Shown: piece after piece, positions 9,004 to 15,144 of the stretch
Layout of the letters: every line of letters starts with the position of its first letter
Position numbering within the stretch: position 1 is the stretch's first letter
NCBI RefSeq assembly: GCF_031127805.1
Contig: NZ_JARXHW010000002.1
Coordinates: 149,227-213,226 of the forward strand
Direction: 5' to 3'
Source: Thalassobacterium maritimum
Lineage (GTDB): Bacteria; Verrucomicrobiota; Verrucomicrobiia; Opitutales; Coraliomargaritaceae
Length of the DNA: 64,000 nucleotides
Notes under the pieces: generated by a model
Seen by the model: the letters and a program-made list of their open reading frames with translations, nothing else
What the model was told of the DNA's origin: nothing
Databases searched by the model: none
Made by a program: the position numbers and the translations under genes

Positions 9004-9342
9004 ATGAATCCAGAACGTATCCGATCCTTTTCGCTGCGCCGCACGCAGCTGCAGCAGCAGATTTATGGCCGCACGGTGACGCTCAATGGCGAGCGTGCTG
9101 TGCATGCGACTGTGGGGCCGGTGACGCATCGGCATAAGTTGGAGATTGGCGGTTTTTTGCCTGAGGTGGATACGCTGATCCGTATCTCGCGGGCGCATCT
9201 GTGCGATTTGGTGGATCCGGATGAGGCTGTCGGCTGGCAGATCGTAGATAGTCGCACGCCGGATAAGGTCTATATCGTGGAGGAGGTAAAGGATGATCCG
9301 CTCGACGTGGAGGTGATCTTTGGCTGCCGTGCGGATGGGTAG
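9004..9342 (+). CDS. Head-tail connector-like protein
   Basis: A 112-residue protein after the head terminator, in the place of head-tail joining proteins. The N-terminus has a RIRSFSLRRTQLQQQ helix, then a beta-rich remainder with VTHRHKLEIGGF and DKVYIVEEV. An ATG at 8989 would add five residues; 9004 is preferred because it starts with the usual Met-Asn-Pro and lies 14 nt after the ATTGACA motif that recurs in this phage. No confident family was recognised. Confidence 0.55.
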   Translation: MNPERIRSFSLRRTQLQQQIYGRTVTLNGERAVHATVGPVTHRHKLEIGGFLPEVDTLIRISRAHLCDLVDPDEAVGWQIVDSRTPDKVYIVEEVKDDPLDVEVIFGCRADG

Positions 9343-9347
9343 GGCGT

Positions 9348-10154
9348 ATGAGGGTGACGATTGATAGATCTAAGCTCGATCGCGATGTGCGCGATACGAA
9401 TCGTCGGCTGGCGCGATATGCTCAGTTTTCGGGCCGAGGGATCGCTGTGGAGGTGCGCAACTCTGCGCGTCGGCTGAGCGCGAATTTTGCTTACCGCACG
9501 CAGCCGTTTGGTAATAGTGAGGCGGCGCATAATCAGGGTATGGTGGCGGTGCAGCGCGATGTGTATCGCGTGTTTGCGACCCCGGGCATGCTCTACGATG
9601 AGGTTAAGGCGCGGGCGGGGGCGAACTCTCCGATATTGGATTATTTTTGGCGATCGGCTAAGGCAGGTAATGCGCGGGCGGTGCGTAAGATTTTGAAGGA
9701 TTTGGGCATCGATATGCCGGTGGCGCAGACGCCTAAGCGGGCGCTGCATAAATCGGCTCGTAACTCTCGGGGGCGAGTATCGTCGACCCAGCGGCCTGCG
9801 CAGCTGGTGCTGGGCGGCAAGGGGGGCGACTCGCTCAAGCGCTACGTGAGTAAAATCCAGAAGCGTGTGGGCTGGGCTGCCTCTGGCTGGTCGGCGTGTG
9901 CGGCGCAGCTGGGTAGCACGCGCGGCATTGTGAAATGGAAAAAGCGTGGCAAGCGTGGCCCGGGCTATGTGCTGAGCACGGGGGGCACTCGTCGGCCTAC
10001 GCACTACCTGGTCAACACAGCGAGCTATGCGAGTGCAGTGCTACCTGTGGGTGAGCAGCGTAAGGCGGTGCGGCGTGAGGAGCGGACGCTGCGACAACAA
10101 ACGGAGATTGCGCTGCGTAAGTCTGCGAAAAAAGCGCGGCTGCGGGTGTCTTGA
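9348..10154 (+). CDS. Minor head/tail protein, basic
   Basis: A 268-residue very basic protein (many Arg/Lys, ending KKARLRVS) in the position of a minor tail or neck protein of the gp10/Z type. A central segment resembles phage minor tail proteins that are assembled at the neck: an FGNSEAAHNQG stretch, a hinge with ILDYFWRSAKAG, and a C-terminal RRTHYLVN-like strand. It is the last phage gene before the integron; its stop is followed directly by two hairpins. Confidence 0.5.
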   Translation: MRVTIDRSKLDRDVRDTNRRLARYAQFSGRGIAVEVRNSARRLSANFAYRTQPFGNSEAAHNQGMVAVQRDVYRVFATPGMLYDEVKARAGANSPILDYFWRSAKAGNARAVRKILKDLGIDMPVAQTPKRALHKSARNSRGRVSSTQRPAQLVLGGKGGDSLKRYVSKIQKRVGWAASGWSACAAQLGSTRGIVKWKKRGKRGPGYVLSTGGTRRPTHYLVNTASYASAVLPVGEQRKAVRREERTLRQQTEIALRKSAKKARLRVS

Positions 10155-10225
10155 TTAGACACTTTTTGAGTCTGTATGAGGGATACAGAATTAAAAAGTG
10201 AGAGTGCTGCGGCTGGTTCGGTTCC
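10147..10225 (+). other. Twin hairpins and attI-like entry site
   Basis: TGTCT/AGACA (10147-10161) form one short hairpin across the stop codon of the upstream gene. A larger nested one has arms CACTTTTT (10160-10167) and AAAAAGTG (10193-10200) enclosing CTGTAT/ATACAG. Sixteen bases later comes CTGGTTCG (10213-10220), the same CTGGTT found at the right end of attC2, attC3 and attC4, but here without the palindromic partner. That is what an attI-type simple site looks like. Whether it is attI, a worn attC or a phage terminator cannot be decided from sequence. Confidence 0.45.
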
Positions 10226-10259
10226 CCATGTCCCGCAGGCGATGCCGGGAACTAGGAGG

Positions 10260-10424
10260 ATGGCCACGGGCGATGGGTTTAATTTCGATCACGCAATGAT
10301 GCTACCATGTGCGGCGATCGGATTCATCGCGCAAAAAATACTAAAATGGACAATTGGTGGGATTGTCGTCGGGTGGGAAATTGCTCGGCACGGAAAACCA
10401 ACAAAACCGAACTCTAAGAGCTGA
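10260..10424 (+). CDS. Integron cassette 1: small membrane protein
   Basis: A 54-residue product with a hydrophobic stretch at about residues 13-37 (including LPCAAIGFIAQKILKW and TIGGIVVGW), then a basic KPTKPNSKS tail. It ends inside attC1, as cassette genes usually do. The start is uncertain: ATG 10260 directly follows AGGAGG, while in-frame ATGs at 10242 and 10176 would give 60 or 82 residues; the last lies upstream of the putative cassette boundary. No family recognised. Confidence 0.5.
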   Translation: MATGDGFNFDHAMMLPCAAIGFIAQKILKWTIGGIVVGWEIARHGKPTKPNSKS

Positions 10425-10471
10425 CATGGAGCGAGGCACGAGCGGAATTGCTCAGTCTCGACATGTTCTAA
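10406..10471 (+). repeat. attC1
   Basis: R''-like ACCGAAC (10406-10412) and GTT at 10465-10467 bracket the fold. Reading inward: AAC/GTT pair, TCTAA and GACAT are unpaired 5-nt spacers, GAG pairs with CTC, one T is extrahelical, and CTGA pairs with TCAG. The stop codon of cassette 1 (10422-10424) lies in the site. Confidence 0.8.
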
Positions 10472-10484
10472 AACGACAATACTT

Positions 10485-10772
10485 ATGATTACGCAAACAC
10501 GAAAACTAGACGGTAAAACGTTCCTGAAGATCCAGCCCCACGGATACGCTCGACCTATCGAGCTGCCAGTGATCCAGTCTGGAAACCGAGACGCGGCGAA
10601 TGCGTGGACATGGAACGGATCGGAAGATAAGCCGACACTGCGACCGAGCATTAAGACAGATCACGGAGACGGCACGATGACTCACGTCTGGCTTAATGAT
10701 GGGATGTGCCAGCATCTCGCCGACTCAACAGACGGCCATGCGGGGAAGACACTCCCGTTGATTCAATTTTAG
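10485..10772 (+). CDS. Integron cassette 2: DUF6527-like protein
   Basis: A 95-residue protein. The pattern AWTWNGSEDKPTLRPSI followed by a HVWLNDGMCQHLADSTDGHAG segment and a final LPLIQF matches, from memory, the small DUF6527 family found in phages and mobile elements (WxWNGS..KPTLxPS and DG.IQ.L.DSTH.LAG). Its biochemical function is unknown. The gene fills the cassette, starting 20 bp after the attC1 GTT box and ending with a TAG inside the R'' box of attC2. Confidence 0.75.
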   Translation: MITQTRKLDGKTFLKIQPHGYARPIELPVIQSGNRDAANAWTWNGSEDKPTLRPSIKTDHGDGTMTHVWLNDGMCQHLADSTDGHAGKTLPLIQF

Positions 10773-10836
10773 AACTCTAAGAGTAGTCGATCCGTGAGCG
10801 GTAGCGAAACGGATTGACTAGCTCGACTGGTTATAT
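10769..10836 (+). repeat. attC2
   Basis: TTAGAAC (10769-10775) to GTTATAT (10830-10836). The stem is near-perfect: GAG/CTC, one extrahelical G, TAGTC/GACTA, a G-T pair, ATCCGT/ACGGAT, with a 13-nt loop. The 60 bases from AAC to GTT are identical to attC4 except for one C/T change. Confidence 0.9.
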
Positions 10837-10843
10837 TCCCGAC

Positions 10844-11155
10844 ATGCCAATACGACCCGAAAACAAAGCACGCTATCCGAAAGATTGGAAACTTCGGAGC
10901 CGCTTCGTGCGCTTCCATCGAGCCAAGAATCGATGTGAGTGGTGCGGGGCAGTGAACTATGAGCCGCATCCGATCACGGGAAGCAAGGTAGTGCTTACGA
11001 CTGCTCATGTATATGATGATCGACCAGAAGCGAGCGACCTTCTGAATCTCGCGGCACTCTGCCAAAAGTGCCACAATGCCCATGATGCTAAAGATCGCCT
11101 GCGGCGTAAGCAGGAGCGGATTCAACGAGAAGCAGGGCAACTTCAATTAATATAA
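10844..11155 (+). CDS. Integron cassette 3: HNH-type protein
   Basis: A 103-residue protein of the HNH nuclease fold. Metal-site cysteines are arranged as CEWC (about residue 30) and CQKCHNAHD (about residue 80), with the catalytic strand VVLTTAHVYDDRPE between them and an AALC turn. The N-terminal RPENKARYPKDW motif is common to a family of small HNH-like phage and plasmid proteins. Whether it cuts DNA is unknown. ATG 10844 lies inside the cassette just past the attC2 boundary; the longer frame from 10814 would run back into attC2. The stop lies in the attC3 R'' box. Confidence 0.78.
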   Translation: MPIRPENKARYPKDWKLRSRFVRFHRAKNRCEWCGAVNYEPHPITGSKVVLTTAHVYDDRPEASDLLNLAALCQKCHNAHDAKDRLRRKQERIQREAGQLQLI

Positions 11156-11233
11156 CTCTAAGAGCACACATGGAATGGAGGGAACGAAGTATGAGTGAAC
11201 GTAATGGAATTGATGTGTCTCGCCTGGTTAGGT
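11150..11233 (+). repeat. attC3, with ribosome binding site and start codon in its loop
   Basis: ATATAAC (11150-11156) to GTTAGGT (11227-11233); the right box is a perfect GTTRRRY. GAG/CTC and ACACAT/ATGTGT form the stem with one extrahelical C, and TCTAA/GCCTG are the spacers. The loop is longer than in the other sites and holds GGAGGG followed by ATG at 11191, from which the next gene reads. Confidence 0.85.
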
Positions 11234-11451
11234 CTTTCGAGGACTTTAAGCAGCAATATGAAAGGGACGGATACCCCGATGGAGTGCACTGGAAATGCCC
11301 AGCATGTGGAGAATACTGGAATGATGATGATTCTCCGCCTGTCGGGGGCCTTGAGCAGTGGCAAGGCTATGCGCACGATACTGGCGGTAGCGGCTGGGCA
11401 TGCGTTAAGTGCGACTGCGGAAATCACTACGCGATGGATACTTCGACCTAA
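11191..11451 (+). CDS. Integron cassette 4: zinc-ribbon-like protein, start inside attC3
   Basis: An 86-residue protein with two Cys clusters: WKCPACGEYW (about residue 36) and CVKCDCGNHY near the C-terminus, a likely zinc ribbon. The first 12 or so residues (MSERNGIDVSRL) are encoded by attC3 itself, and the cassette proper begins at codon V-R-S-F. ATG 11191 is chosen for the GGAGGG 7 nt upstream; ATG 11170 is possible. If right, the upstream neighbour's attC supplies translation initiation. Function is unknown. Confidence 0.65.
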   Translation: MSERNGIDVSRLVRSFEDFKQQYERDGYPDGVHWKCPACGEYWNDDDSPPVGGLEQWQGYAHDTGGSGWACVKCDCGNHYAMDTST

Positions 11452-11513
11452 CTCTAAGAGTAGTCGATCCGTGAGCGGTAGCGAAATGGATTGACTAGCT
11501 CGACTGGTTCGAG
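11446..11513 (+). repeat. attC4
   Basis: ACCTAAC (a perfect RYYYAAC, 11446-11452) to GTTCGAG (11507-11513). Same stem, spacers and loop as attC2, with a single substitution that keeps a wobble pair in the inner stem. The TAA of cassette 4 lies in the left box. Confidence 0.9.
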
Positions 11514-11658
11514 GGTGCGAATCTGGCCAAATCTCCCGCCAACAAAAAAAAGTGACAAAAACTCACATTTAGGGCTTGCAATTAAGTGATGATATGTCAC
11601 ATTCATAGTCAAGCTAAGGGATGAGCCCGAGGCGCAAAATAAACGGAAAGCGAAATTA

Positions 11659-11823
11659 ATGAAATACCTAAAATACAAAATGACATCAAACGAAACTAGC
11701 GGCCTAAAGCGTGAATTTACAAACAAGGCTGAAGCCCTAAGTGCGGCTCGCACACAAGTTAAGGCTGGGTGGTCGGCTAAGGTAACAGACATGACGACTA
11801 AAACTGTCATCTTCGATAAATGA
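11659..11823 (+). CDS. Integron cassette 5a: small basic protein
   Basis: A 54-residue basic protein (MKYLKYKMTSNE..., ending TTKTVIFDK) that is too short for the usual ORF cut-off. It overlaps the start of the next gene in an ATGA junction, so the two are translated together. It is preceded by about 150 bp of AT-rich non-coding sequence from the attC4 boundary that may hold a promoter. No family recognised. Confidence 0.55.
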   Translation: MKYLKYKMTSNETSGLKREFTNKAEALSAARTQVKAGWSAKVTDMTTKTVIFDK

Positions 11824-11996
11824 GTCCGGTCGAATACAAAGCGAACCGTGAACAGCTCCGCCTAACTCAGGCGGGGCTTGCCTCGCGCTTGGGTGTCACG
11901 AGGGAAACTGTCGTGCGTCGTGAGCGCGGAGAATCGCGAATTACGGATGAGGCTGCGCTTGCGATTCTGCATCTGCTTTCTGCCTCGAACACCTAA
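11820..11996 (+). CDS. Integron cassette 5b: XRE-type helix-turn-helix regulator
   Basis: A 58-residue protein consisting of one Cro/C1-type helix-turn-helix: LRLTQAGLASRLGVTRETVVRRE reads as the five-helix XRE core with the typical Q-x3-A-x3-G-x3-T-V-x3-E spacing. It is coupled to 5a by a 4-bp overlap. It may control its cassette or a phage promoter, or act as an antitoxin; nothing in 5a identifies it as a toxin. The stop codon TAA is part of the attC5 left box ACCTAAC. Confidence 0.75.
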   Translation: MSPVEYKANREQLRLTQAGLASRLGVTRETVVRRERGESRITDEAALAILHLLSASNT

Positions 11997-12049
11997 CTCT
12001 GGCATGGAGTGAGGCACGAACGGAATTGTCCAGCAGTGCTTGGTTCACT
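11991..12049 (+). repeat. attC5
   Basis: ACCTAAC (perfect RYYYAAC, 11991-11997) to GTTCACT (12043-12049). Its loop shares CATGGA...GAGGCACGA.CGGAATTG with attC1, so the two come from one lineage. The stem (CTGG/CCAG) is less regular than in attC2 and attC4. Confidence 0.7.
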
Positions 12050-12067
12050 CTCGTCGAAAACACTATT

Positions 12068-12439
12068 ATGATAAAACGACCATTAAACTCTCAATTCTCC
12101 GACCACGTAAAAAGCGGTCGAAAGTTCACAACAATTCGCGATAAACCGTGGCCTACAGATAGACCGATAATGCTCTATAATTGGTCGGGGCTGCCGTATC
12201 GTTCTAAGCATGTAGATGTCGCTCCGATAAAAGTATCGGGATTCTGGACGATCCACATAACGCGAACGGACAATGACAAAATGGGCTATGGCTATGGGAT
12301 GGAATGCGGGATACCGCTTTGGAAAACCGAAGGCTTTGAATCGAAGGAAGCGATGGATGCTTGGTTTCGTCCGCTTGTAAAAAAGAACGCGACGATCACC
12401 AAGACGCTGATGCGATTCTCTTTAGTGAACACTAATTAG
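12068..12439 (+). CDS. Integron cassette 6: ASCH/PUA-like small protein
   Basis: A 123-residue protein. The N-terminal segment DHVKSGRKFTTIRDKPWP and the following IMLYNWSGLPYRSKHVDVAPIKV are like a family of phage proteins with an ASCH (PUA-like) fold, thought to bind RNA or modified nucleotides. A GFESKEAMDAWFRPLVK helix comes near the end. ATG 12068 is chosen because the longer frame from 12026 would start in attC5. It ends immediately upstream of a partial attC and intI. Confidence 0.6.
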   Translation: MIKRPLNSQFSDHVKSGRKFTTIRDKPWPTDRPIMLYNWSGLPYRSKHVDVAPIKVSGFWTIHITRTDNDKMGYGYGMECGIPLWKTEGFESKEAMDAWFRPLVKKNATITKTLMRFSLVNTN

Positions 12440-12450
12440 AACTCAACCAT
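12436..12450 (+). repeat. Partial attC (left box only) between last cassette and intI
   Basis: TTAGAACTC (12436-12444) copies the left end of attC2, but the spacer, stem and GTT box are missing before the intI start. It may be a truncated attC6 or part of an attI. Confidence 0.5.
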
Positions 12451-12464
12451 TAGATATTAAAATC

Positions 12465-13433
12465 ATGACAGCTAAAGAAATTGAGGGAAAAGTGATCGCT
12501 CGGCTGCGATTGCAGCATAAGGCGTATAAGACGGAGCAATCGTATCTAGGTTGGATTCGGCGCTATAATTCTTGGCTGTGTGAACAGCGGCCGGCGGGTG
12601 CATCGGCTGAGAAGATGGGCGCGTTTCTCACGTATTTGGCGCAGGTTGAGGAGGTGGCCGCCTCGACTCAGAATCAGGCGTTTAATGCTATTTTGTATAT
12701 GTATCGCACGCTGGGTGTGGAGCTCGGAGAGGTGAAGTCTCTGCGGGCCAAGCCGGGGCAGTTTGAGCGGCATGCGCCGTCGATGGGCGAGATTAAGGCG
12801 GTGCGCGATCGGCTGCGCGATGCGAATGGCTATCCGGTGCGGCTGTTGTTCGATCTGCTCTATGGTTGTGGCCTGCGGGTATCGGAGCCGCTGGGCCTGC
12901 GAGTCAAGGATGTGCGGATGGATCGGCGCGAGTTGATCATCCGCCAGGCTAAGGGCGGTAAAGATCGAGTGGTTAAGGTCCCGCCCTCTCTCTATACTTG
13001 CCTGCAGCTGCAGATACAGTCCGCACGCTTGGTTTTCGAGCGGGACTCGGCAGACGGTGTGCCGGTGCAAGTGCCCTCGGCTCTGGGGCGGCGCTCTCGG
13101 TCGCTCTGCCGGCAGTGGGGTTGGATGTTTGTTTTTCCCGGGCATGTGCCGGTGGCGCATCCGAGGTCGGGTGAGGTGGTGCGGTTTAGCCTGCATCCTG
13201 GTAATATCCAACGGGAGGTTAAGCGCGCGTGCACTGCGGCGGAGTTGGCTGTGCCGTTTACGCCGCACCATTTACGGCATGCGTATGCGACGCATTGCCT
13301 CGATTCGGGGGCTAATGTGCATGATGTGAGCGAGTGCCTCGGGCATGCCTCTTTGGAGACGACAAAGCTATATTTGCATGCGCAGGTGGATCGTGTGCAG
13401 AGCCCCCTGGAGCGACTGGCCAGCGTGGCCTAG
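12465..13433 (+). CDS. intI: Integron integrase, IntI-type tyrosine recombinase
   Basis: A 322-residue recombinase that would cut and join attC and attI sites. The core-binding domain has the IntI pattern TEQSYLGWIRRY and VAASTQNQAFNAILYMYR. Catalytic residues are all present: Arg in YGCGLRVSEPL, Lys in GGKDRVV, HHLRHAYATH, LGHASLETT and the nucleophile Tyr in KLYLH. Between the first Arg/Lys and the second Arg patch lies the integron-specific extra domain: VPSALGRR, then WGWMFVFPGH and HPRSGE, which Xer and ordinary phage integrases lack. The gene reads the same way as the cassettes and follows them, 26 bp after the last. It is full length, so likely active. The phage carries a separate integrase for its own integration. 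Confidence 0.93.
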   Translation: MTAKEIEGKVIARLRLQHKAYKTEQSYLGWIRRYNSWLCEQRPAGASAEKMGAFLTYLAQVEEVAASTQNQAFNAILYMYRTLGVELGEVKSLRAKPGQFERHAPSMGEIKAVRDRLRDANGYPVRLLFDLLYGCGLRVSEPLGLRVKDVRMDRRELIIRQAKGGKDRVVKVPPSLYTCLQLQIQSARLVFERDSADGVPVQVPSALGRRSRSLCRQWGWMFVFPGHVPVAHPRSGEVVRFSLHPGNIQREVKRACTAAELAVPFTPHHLRHAYATHCLDSGANVHDVSECLGHASLETTKLYLHAQVDRVQSPLERLASVA

Positions 13434-13473
13434 ACCAGCACTGCGGCGCTCGGTATGACATGCTCTGCGGGGC

Positions 13474-13992
13474 ATGACTCCATCGCGAAAAATCGAGAAG
13501 GCGCTGTGCGCTGATGTGTTGACCGTGGCTAACATCCCTGAGCTGTCGTTATTGCAGCGGGGGTCGGTGCTCAATGTGTATCCGGGCCTAAACTACGAGA
13601 CGAAGCATCTGCCGCGTATGCAGGTGGCTATGCCGGATGTGTCGCCGGCACCGGGCTTTGAGGGTGTGCCGGATGCTCGGGAGTATGTGGGCGATCTGTA
13701 TATCGCTGTGCTGTCCGATGCGCAGCGCGCGGACGATGCGGTGTGCGATGCCTACGATGGATTGATCGGTGCCGTGCAGGCGCTGTTTGAAGGCAGTCGC
13801 TCGGATATCAGCCTGGCAGGCCTGCTTAACTATCCGGAGTCGGGCCCGGATGAGCGCACGGTAAAAGAGCTGTATATCTATCAGGCGCGGTTCGAGGGCG
13901 AGTCGCAGGATCACCTCGAGCGGGGCGTGTGGCAGGTGCTGCTGCACTACCAGGTGGAGTTTACGGTGCACGATGGCCAGCCGGCTGAGTAG
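13474..13992 (+). CDS. Tail completion/terminator-like protein
   Basis: A 172-residue protein at the place of tail terminators, just before the tail tube gene. It starts with a helical region, continues with LNVYPGLNYETKHLPRMQVAM, and has paired strands (YVGDLYIAVLS, KELYIYQARFEG, LLHYQVEFTVH) typical of the alpha-beta fold of tail completion proteins of the gpU type. It is the first phage gene after the integron. Call from layout and fold pattern only. Confidence 0.55.
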   Translation: MTPSRKIEKALCADVLTVANIPELSLLQRGSVLNVYPGLNYETKHLPRMQVAMPDVSPAPGFEGVPDAREYVGDLYIAVLSDAQRADDAVCDAYDGLIGAVQALFEGSRSDISLAGLLNYPESGPDERTVKELYIYQARFEGESQDHLERGVWQVLLHYQVEFTVHDGQPAE

Positions 13993-14060
13993 TGCGGTTT
14001 TTGACAGGTGAGGATCTGCGTATCCACACACACGATCATTTAACCACTTTAAAAAAAATC

Positions 14061-14429
14061 ATGGCTGAAAAACAATACGGCACCGCTCATATATTTGGCA
14101 TCGATGCGAATGTCACTAATCTGACGATCACTGCAGTCGACCTCGAGAAGAATTTTAACCTCGATCAGAAGACCACGGACCAGCTGGGCGTGACGATCGA
14201 GAACCGCATGGACGATCGCATGATCACCGGCACCATCACTGCATTTGTTAAGTCGGGCTATACGTTTCCGGCGCAGGGTGATTTGATCACTCTCGCAGAT
14301 ATGAAAGACTCCGATCATGATAAGCAGTATTGCATCAAACGCGTAGGCGGTGCCGAAAAAGCGGGCGATAAGTATGTGCTCACGCTCACTCTGGAGTGGC
14401 ATGAGGGCATTACCTATAGCTCTGAGTAA
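14061..14429 (+). CDS. Tail tube protein-like
   Basis: A 122-residue beta-rich protein (KQYGTAHIFGIDANVTNL, ITGTITAFVKSGYTFPAQGD, YVLTLTLEWHEG) consistent with a small tail-tube or head-tail-joining OB-like subunit. ATG 14061 is preferred over an earlier in-frame codon because 13992-14060 looks like a leader containing the TTTTTGACAG motif. Placed between tail completion and assembly genes. Confidence 0.6.
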   Translation: MAEKQYGTAHIFGIDANVTNLTITAVDLEKNFNLDQKTTDQLGVTIENRMDDRMITGTITAFVKSGYTFPAQGDLITLADMKDSDHDKQYCIKRVGGAEKAGDKYVLTLTLEWHEGITYSSE

Positions 14430-14462
14430 GTTTGTTAGTTAGTTGGTTGTTTGTTAAAAAAA

Positions 14463-15122
14463 ATGCAAGACAGTGCATTCACGGAGGCGGTGTTCCGCGC
14501 ACATCATAGGGTGTGTGGGCGCCGCCTCCGTCCGTTTTGCGCCGCGTATGCCGCCGCGCTGGAGGGCGTGGGCTCGCCGCTCATGTCGCTGGCAGAGGGT
14601 GCGATCATCACGCCGGAGGATTTGCTCTACGCGCTGGAGATCTGCAGCTCTGTGGTGGCTCGCGATACGATGATGCCTGCGGCTGTCATGGCTCCGCACA
14701 GTCGCTGGCTGGATCTCTATCGTCGGGTAGTGTGGCGCTTCCGTCCGGCTCGTTTTCGTGCCGCGCTGGAGCAGTGGCTACGCTACTATGAGGACGATGT
14801 GAGCATGCCGCAGCTCATGGAGCGCTGCGACTCCGATGAGGCGGGCGATCATAGCCGGGCCGGTGGCGGCACTACGGGGCCGCTGCAGTTAGCCCGCGTG
14901 TGCAGCCTGCTCAAGCAGTATCCATCGATCTCGGAGTATCGCGCATGGACGATGCCCTATGGCTATGCCGCGTGGCTGGATGCCCAGGGGCGGGAGCTCG
15001 ATGGCGGCTCACAGTTTTGGTCGGCTGAGCGGGATGCTGAGGTCGAGGCGCAGCTAGCGGCGGCCGAGGCTAAGGGCCGTGAGTTGCTGGCCGAGCGTAA
15101 ACGCCGCCAGCGGCGCGCTTAA
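14463..15122 (+). CDS. Tail assembly chaperone-position protein
   Basis: A 219-residue helical protein between tail tube and tape measure, where assembly chaperones lie. Sequence features are Arg-rich helices and a C-terminal AEAKGRELLAERKRR helix. No programmed slippery frameshift product was seen. The A-run just upstream (14456-14463) precedes the ATG. Function is inferred from position. Confidence 0.5.
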   Translation: MQDSAFTEAVFRAHHRVCGRRLRPFCAAYAAALEGVGSPLMSLAEGAIITPEDLLYALEICSSVVARDTMMPAAVMAPHSRWLDLYRRVVWRFRPARFRAALEQWLRYYEDDVSMPQLMERCDSDEAGDHSRAGGGTTGPLQLARVCSLLKQYPSISEYRAWTMPYGYAAWLDAQGRELDGGSQFWSAERDAEVEAQLAAAEAKGRELLAERKRRQRRA

Positions 15123-15144
15123 TTGACAACGCAGGCTCGCCTAT

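Larger units (their letters stand above)
10155..13433 (+). mobile_element. Integron embedded in the prophage: six cassettes plus IntI
   Basis: The block comprises an attI-like entry point near 10216, six cassettes with plus-strand genes, five attC sites and a partial sixth, and an integron-type integrase at the 3' end. In attC1-attC4 the AAC and GTT boxes are separated from the inner stem by 5-nt non-pairing spacers, and the stem begins GAG/CTC with one unpaired base, which is the architecture recognised by IntI. Boundary-to-boundary cassette sizes are about 249, 365, 397, 280 and 536 bp, then the last. The integrase reads in the same direction as the cassettes and lies downstream of them, unlike class 1 integrons. 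Phage structural genes flank both sides. Confidence 0.88.

Noticed and set aside
10406..12049. The repeated attC folds read as a CRISPR array
   Set aside because: Repeats are 59-84 bp, imperfect and palindromic, spacers are 250-530 bp and encode genes; no cas genes are near.
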